64,000 bases of DNA from Oscheius onirici (Eukaryota > Nematoda > Chromadorea > Rhabditida > Rhabditidae). The stretch is from the NCBI GenBank assembly GCA_932521025.1, contig OW051469.1, positions 10,304,398 through 10,368,397 on the forward strand, read 5' to 3'. Made by a program: the position numbers and the translations under genes. Under the pieces are notes generated by a model. It saw only the letters and a program-made list of their open reading frames with translations, had not been told where the DNA came from and did no database searches. Shown piece after piece: positions 57,270-64,000 of this stretch (position 1 is its first letter; every line of letters starts with the position of its first letter).

Positions 57270-60200
57270 ATGGTTTTCGGCAAGATGGCTGGAATTTCGA
57301 GGCTAGTTGTCCGTCCGGTCGTTTTATTGAGGAGACGGAGACATCTGCCTTTTTCATCACTTAATTTTTAGCCGGTCCACTTTTTCTCTTTTGTTTCCTC
57401 GCTAGGTCAAATAGCGGCCAATCCTTTCTTACTCATCAATGCTACACTTCGATTATCTCTCGGTTATCTTTAAATTCCTCTAGACTCTATTAATCATGTC
57501 TTTTTTTCAGTGCGGGTGAAAAACAAGGGTGCCGACTTGAACAAGAGGCCCCTAAACATTTCTACACGCATCCTGTCACCGTTGCCACGCTCTATGCTGA
57601 CGCTGCTCGAGCCGCCACGATCCAAACGGTCACCGGCTCAGGCTAACCGCTCGGCTCAACATCTGTTAAATTTGGGTGAGTTTTCAAGCGTCCTTCGTTT
57701 CTCATCAATTAATTTTCAGCGCCGGACGAGGATGACTTCTACGAGACGGAATATGAGCCGTCGAATGAGATGAGAAGTCCAAGTGGTGGCTGGTTCACCT
57801 CGGTTAGTATCTCTATATTGTCCTGAGATGTAGATTACCGCCGCAGCCGCTAAGATATATGCCTCCCGAGTGTTTAGACTCGTATATCTGCTGGGCAGAT
57901 GATCCAGTTCCGCCTGTAGACTGTTTATTTGTGCTGCGTTTTCGAGCTTATAGTGCCAGCTGAAATTTGAAATTGAGTGGAGAGCAGGTCTAGACTCTGG
58001 CATGGTCTATCCTCCGCTCAAAACAGTTTTGGCGCTCTAATCCGCTTTGACGTTTGTTGTAAAATGATGGAAGACGGTTATGCAATAACGGCATATCATA
58101 AGTTTGTGTTTCAGATCCTGGACCGATATCTAGTGTGGAAGTCGAGCTCAGATGAGTACATCGAGAAGTGGAAGAAGGAATTCCGTGTCCGACCATCGTG
58201 GGCTGATGCTGACCTCTGCCTTCAGCAGATCAAGAGGGTTCGTTTTTGGTTTTTTTGTTCAAGAAATGAGCCTACGTTCACGTTCCTAGGCGACTTTTGT
58301 TTACATGCGGCCCACTGTTTTTGGCCAATTCGCGGAAGTTTCGAGGCTCTCGCAGATATTATCGCAGTGAATGTTCTCCCACTTTCTAAAATGTGACCTA
58401 TCGCCCGAGAGTGATTCCTGTTCGTTCCCGCGAATTTGACTGATGCAGCTGTCAATCCGGCACGAGCGGACGAGAGCGAATTGAGATACACTACATGCGG
58501 AAATGCCGATCTCTATCTAAGTCTTCCCCCAATTGATTGACCTGTCAATCCCTATTAGCATTCGCCAAGGGATCGATGATCAACTCGTTGAATTTCAGGG
58601 CAAGGCTACTGGCAACCGATGGGCTCTCTACTCTCGTAGCTTCATCCAGAAGATCCTTTTCGCCCTCGGCAACTTCGTTGACGGAAATGCCTGGAAAGTC
58701 ATCCTCACGATCTTCACCCTTTTCTCGGTGTGCCTTTATGGCCTTCAATTTGTCCACATCGAGACTGATATTGTCAAGTTGTGGGTAGCAAGTGGGTTTC
58801 TTCCTCATTGTGGTTTCATCACTCGCAATTTATAGAAGGAGGACGTTTAGATGAAGAATTAAATTTCCTTCCAAACGTCCAGCTAGAATACAATAAAACT
58901 GATGGCGTGGAAATAGTTCGAGAAAACGGATTAGGTGGCGGCTATCAGGTATTTTCAGTGTCTGTCCTAGCTTCATTTGTTCAATTCTAGGTCATAATCC
59001 AAACTCCTGAATATGAGGGTCAAAATGTGCTATCATTAGAAGGCTTGTTGAAACACGTGGACATCATGAAAGAAATTGCTAGCTTCCAAGTCGAAGTTCA
59101 CGGCAGCAATTGGACATTCAACGACATCTGTTTTAAGCCATCTCCACCGCTCGGCGATGATCCGGTAGCCAAGGGTTTTGAGCACATTATCGAGCGAATC
59201 GTGCCTTGCATCTGGATTACACCCGTCGACTGCTTCTGGGAGGGGGGAAAGGCTCTTGGACCGCATCCAGCAGTTACCAAGAAGGACATTGGCTTCTTCG
59301 GAAGTCTCCTGAAGTCGCTACCGGAAGAAAACTACGTCAAATGGACCAATTTTGACCCGATCGGCGTCATCGATGAGATTCATCGCTCCTTCTCTCTGGG
59401 GTCACACCATTCCTTCTTTGAACGAGCCGGCATTGGACGAGGTTATCTGGACAGGCCGTGCATGAACCCCCTGGATCCTGAATGTCCCTCGGCCTCTCCC
59501 AACTACTACGACGTCTGCCCTCTGTTGGACAATTTCCTCGAGTACACGCACAAAAACAACATTGCCATCAATTACACGGCGGATGAGTTGCCCGAAGAGG
59601 ACGGCTTTGATCTTTTCGATCTCTTCGGTCTGTTTTTTCTTATTTTCCTTATGATGTTCTGTATTAGGTGGTCGCAAGAAGCGTGATGTCAATGCTACGA
59701 GCCCGTCAGCTGCACCTACAACTACAACAACGCCAGCTCCGAAGCCGACTCAAAATCCCGATGAAGTGGCTAGGAAACAGAAGGAAGAAAAGGCGAAAGC
59801 GAAGAGTTGGTCATCTTTCATCGTTTTTTGAGAACAACTTGTTCAGAGGCCGAGTGCAAGAAGATGCGAGCCGGAATGATGAACTGGATGTCTGCCAACA
59901 AGGACAACTGGTCCGAGTTCCTTCAGAGCCACGAGTATCCGCAATATCCTGACTACGGTTCCGTAATGCGCAACGGATGTCCCGGATTCGCTTCGGAAGT
60001 CCTTCATTGGCCATCGGACATGATCCTAGGAGGAACGGAGCGATCCAGCAAGAACGGACCCCTGACCAAGGCTGAAGCTCTGCAAAGTGTCTTCCTCGTA
60101 GCCAGTCCCGGAGACGTTTATTTCCGTTTCAAGGACAGGGTGAGGTTCTTTTGCTTCATTTTCTATTGTTCAATACTAACCCCATGCACGTTTAAAATGT

Positions 60201-62981
60201 TAACAGAACGCTTAACTCTGCCTCATATAGTTTTTGAAGATGAACATGACGGACAGCCAGAAGGAGAAGTACAAGAGCGCCCGTGATATGAGCAACTGGA
60301 ACGACACAATGGCCGAAGAGGTCATCCAGACGTGGCAGCGTAATTTTACCAGGCGAATGTACAACCACGTGCACAACTTTGACGAAGAGGTGCTTTTTGT
60401 CCTTTTTGTTCAATATTGCATTTTCAGGGTAACATTAGACGTACAATCCATCCGCTGGCCTCTACCTCGATCGCCGACATGCTGGAAGAGTTCTGTCAGT
60501 TCAATTTCAAGATCATCTTCATAGGATACGGTCTTATGCTTGGCTATGCCATGTTCACGCAGCTGAAGCACGAGCAGTTGATGCCAGCTGCCGATTCTTG
60601 CATGGGACTGGCTCTGGTTGGAGTTCTGACGGTCACTTACGCCTCCACCGCCGGTCTTGGTCTGGCCACCTGGTTCGGAATCGAATTCAATGCAGCTACC
60701 ACACAGGTTATATTTCTGAAAGTTCTGTGACCGTCAACTATTCAGATTGTACCGTTCTTGACGCTCGGAATCGGAGTCGATAACATGTTCATGCTGCTGC
60801 ACAACTACCACGACGTGCTGCACACAACTGACCGCCACGAGATTGCCATCTTGATGCGAGAGACGGGAATGAGTATTCTGTGCACATCGATCAACAACAT
60901 TCTCTCCTTCATGGCCGGAACACTTCTTCCTATCCCTGCTTTGAGGTCCTTCTGCGCCCAGAGTTCCATCCTTCTGACCTTTAACTTCATCGCCATTCTG
61001 ACCATGTATCCGGCTATGATTGCGCTTGATCTGAAAAGAAGAAAGTCGGGAAGACGTGACATCTGCTGTTGTCTGTACGGAGAGACGCGCGAGGAAGAGT
61101 ACTCGATGATCCAGAAGCCACAGACTCAAGAGAAGAGAACAATTGGAGAGACGGAGAACACGACGACGCTGCCAGTTTTTCGCCCAGTTGCCAGTGAGCC
61201 GAAAGTCAAGTCTCAATGGACGCTCCATCAAGTTATCAAGCGATTCTACATTCCTATGCTCGACAAGAAGTGGTTCAGAGTACGTTTTTTGCCTTGGAAC
61301 TTTTAACAAACTGGATTTTAGATCTCCGTTCTCGTTGCTTCCGCCTGTCTGCTAATTGTATCGATCCAAGGAATTCGAGGTGCCCAAATTGGACTTGAGT
61401 TGTCGGATATTCTTCCCGAGCACACTGCTCCGGCTAAATTCCTCCAAGCCCGTGACAAATACTTCAGTTTCTATCCCATGTTCGCCATCTTGAAAGGGCC
61501 GCATATTGACTATGCGAGCCAGCAGCATCTGATCGAGAACTACCGCCGATCCATTTGTATGTTTGTTTCTTTTATTGTGCCCTACTGCAACTTATAGCTT
61601 CCTCGAAATTCGTGATCAAAACGGCGACAAATGAACCATCCGAAAAGTATTGGCTCGGAATGATGAAAGAATGGCTGATCAGCATTCAAAAGGGCTACGA
61701 CAAGGCTTTTGACGAGGGAAAGTAAGCTATTGTTGTTCGATTTTCGCTAAAGATCAAATTTCAGAATCGGGTTGGATGGAAACGTGACAGGAAACATTTC
61801 GGACGACGCCAAGATTGGTCTTCGAATGGTCTGCAGTTTCGGCTGGTCTTACGATTGTACTGGAAGAGTCGGAAAGGTCAGACTCGTCGACAAGACCGGA
61901 ACCATAAACTACGACGGCTTCTATAACTATTTGACCGCATGGTTCAATCAGGAGAACATGATGTACTACGTCTCACAGGCCAGCTTCTATCCAACTCCAC
62001 CAACCTGGTCTCTGACCGAGAACGAAACTCTCGTCCCGCCTGCTGCTCCACTGGCCTACTCTCAGATTCCGTTCTATTTGACGGGTCTCACTAGTACTCC
62101 AGTCGTCGTTGAAATGATCACGGTATTTTTATTAATAGTTTTTTCCAAACGTAAAAATTTCAGGATATTCGAGCAACGTGTGACAAGTATGAGGACCAAG
62201 GACTGCCGAACTTCCCTACGGGAATCGCCTTCACGTTCTGGGAGCAGTATCTCCATCTGAACCAGACTCTCATCCAGGCTATTGGAATCATCGCTCTGGC
62301 CGTCTTCATTGTCATCTCCATTCTGCTGTTCAACCCGTGGGCTGCCTTCAGCGTCCTGGTCATTGTCGTTATCATGACGGTCGAGCTGGCCGGCTTCCTT
62401 GGATGGACTGGAATCAAGTTGAACCCCGTCTCAGCTGTCACCCTCATCACCGCCGTAGGAATTGGAGTCGAGTTCACCGTTCATGTCGTTCTGGCCTATC
62501 TGACATCGCTCGGATCACGTCGCGATCGTACTGCTCATGCCGTTGATCGTGTGTTCGTACCCGTCATTCACGGAGCCTTCTCTACTCTTCTTGGAATCGT
62601 CATGCTTGGCTTCTCAGAATTCGAGTGAGCTGTTTTGTTCTTTCCTTGTAACTTCGGGTGTTCAGATTCGTCAAGAAGTACTTCTTCTACGTGATGTTCG
62701 CGTTGATAGTGATAGGAGTCATCAACGGTCTAATCCTGCTACCAGTTCTTCTCTCGTTTGCCGGTCCTCCGCAAGAGGTACGATAATTCTTGTGTTCTTT
62801 ATCACAAAGTCTGTTGTAGATTCATCCAAATCCCGAGGATTGTCGCGACGGTGTCATTCGTCTTTCGCTGCCCCCACCGATCAAGCATCGTCGTAGACGA
62901 AACCTGGAAGCGGAAGAAGAAGAGGAAGAAACGCCGGGACTGTTGATGCGGCCTTCCGTCTACGTCTGTCTCAATTCATAA
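57270..62981 (+). CDS. ptc-3: Patched-family sterol-sensing transporter
   Basis: Twelve-pass RND-type membrane protein related to the Hedgehog receptor Patched. Eighteen exons give 1403 residues with all phases consistent; the first (57270-57312, [14 protein letters not shown]) is inferred, and conserved sequence begins at 57511. Markers: [85 protein letters not shown], the sterol-sensing TM block with [20 protein letters not shown] and [20 protein letters not shown]. The second RND half has [20 protein letters not shown]. The first lumenal loop carries RKKRD followed by a Thr/Pro-rich insert. The C-terminal tail is acidic ([11 protein letters not shown]). The family call is firm; ptc-3 rather than ptc-1 is inferred from length and chromosome context. 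Confidence 0.95.
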
Positions 62982-64000
62982 CCTTCTTTCTCGTTTCCCG
63001 CTATCTCTCTCCACTTTAATACTAGCGACTGTTTCAGTTTACTCGGCCCCCAATCAGGTTTCTCTGCTCAATTTTAAAATTTGTCTTTTTCGCCTCCACA
63101 TCTTGTGCAAAAGTGAGCTTTACCCAGCTTTAGGGATTTTGCCTAATTTCTGTACATTTTCAACTACGAGTACCATCCCTTTCTTTTTTTCCCACTCCCT
63201 TAAGGTTTGATCAACTAAATGGGCTAACACTTCTCTCCTATAGTTGTATAGTAATGTCTCATCCCACACATTCTTTATGATCTCTTCATTCGTGTCCTCC
63301 AAAATTGTTTCAGTTTTTTTCCCCGCCACCTTTCTCGGTATTTTCTCGTTTTACCGGTGACATTGTCTCTTGTGAGCGTACACATACAATTGTAATAATA
63401 ATTTTATGATTGACGATCCCGTTGGTTCTTTCCGGAAGAGCAGCACTCGTGGGTCTGTTCCGGTCTCCTACTCTCATCGAAAATAGCCGCCATTCTTTCC
63501 CTTTCTCTCTTCTTCGAAAACTTCCTCGAAGCGTGACAGTAGCTCTTCTCGTTAGACAGCGAAAGATTTCCCTCGGGGGCGACGACCTCTTCTCGGTGTC
63601 AATTATGAAGAATGAACCAATTGAGGAGGCGAACTCTTACAGAATTCGCGCCGGACAATTAGCCTTCGCTTCATTACTTTTTGATGGTTGAAGCTAAACA
63701 AAATGTCGATCATTTTCGTAGTCAGGTAGCTTTTAATGAGCGGACTGTGACCGTCAGCAGACCAAATCAAGTCCATTTTTTTTGAATTGAGGTCCTTGGG
63801 GAATATTTGCTGCTGGAAAACCTGGCCTAGAAACATTTTCCTTTTGCAGGTGGATTTTCCCACACATTCCTTTCTTCTTTCCGACCCAATTATCTCTCCG
63901 TTGTTTCCTGTGCCTGAATAAATAAGGCTCACCTACAAAAACCTGTACGTCCTAAAAACAAATGAATCAAATATCTAATGGGAGCCTGACTCAACTTCCT
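62982..64000. other. Right-end region with an unresolved minus-strand frame
   Basis: The minus frame 63329-63120 (protein-like: ETILEDTNEEIIKNVWDETL, LAHLVDQTLREWEKKKG) has no ATG start and could be the last exon of a gene beyond, or an element fragment. Nothing else is supportable to the edge. Confidence 0.35.

Noticed and set aside
63120-63329. Minus-strand frame near the right edge as a complete gene
   Set aside because: It has no ATG start (opens with GTG after an upstream stop) and no clear acceptor. It may be a terminal exon, but this cannot be shown from the window.

Overview
The window looks like nuclear DNA of a free-living rhabditid (Caenorhabditis-type) nematode. Introns are mostly 30-60 nt with TTTCAG acceptors. 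Many start codons sit a few bases after a TTTCAG, as expected for spliced-leader trans-splicing. One nematode-only chemoreceptor family (Sre) is present, and the conserved genes resemble nematode orthologs. From general knowledge, the C. elegans counterparts of enolase, mrpl-50, sco-1, TFIIF-alpha, egl-44, pir-1 and ptc-3 all lie on chromosome II, so this may be the matching linkage group. I cannot name the species. All gene models were built by hand from splice signals. For most genes the exon phases sum to a continuous frame; exceptions are stated.

Layout. 1-13 kb: a GILT-like thiol reductase cut by the left edge, an uncharacterised minus-strand gene, enolase, a phospholipase B-like gene that seems to have lost most of its catalytic residues and carries a hAT-type MITE in an intron, a small membrane protein, a possible small secreted peptide, and two more GILT-like genes facing each other. 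13-21 kb: the TEAD factor egl-44 on the minus strand, a 4 kb intergenic region, then SCO1. 21-25 kb: TFIIF-alpha (RAP74), with a histidine-phosphatase gene nested antisense in its largest intron. 25-33 kb: repeat-rich DNA around one Sre-type receptor. 33-37 kb: a tandem pair of ZC4H2-type zinc-finger genes. 39-46 kb: mitochondrial ribosomal protein L50 head to head with a 20-exon, 1020-residue helical protein of unknown family with an Arg/Gly/Gln-rich tail. 45.8-53.5 kb: a GTSF1-like gene divergent from a cytochrome b5 reductase-like gene whose 4.8 kb intron contains two complete genes, PIR-1/DUSP11 (minus) and a glycosyltransferase (plus). 57-63 kb: a full Patched homolog.

Mobile DNA is mostly small non-autonomous elements. 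Three have perfect 8-bp target duplications (hAT-like), others are inverted-repeat MITEs, one 0.55 kb repeat occurs twice in opposite orientation, and there is one relic of a non-LTR retrotransposon.

The most interesting points are the nested-gene reductase locus, which places GTSF1-like and PIR-1-like genes (both tied to small-RNA pathways in C. elegans) within about 1 kb of each other; the apparently inactive phospholipase B; the diverging active sites of three neighbouring GILT paralogs; and the unidentified large gene at 40.6-45.6 kb.
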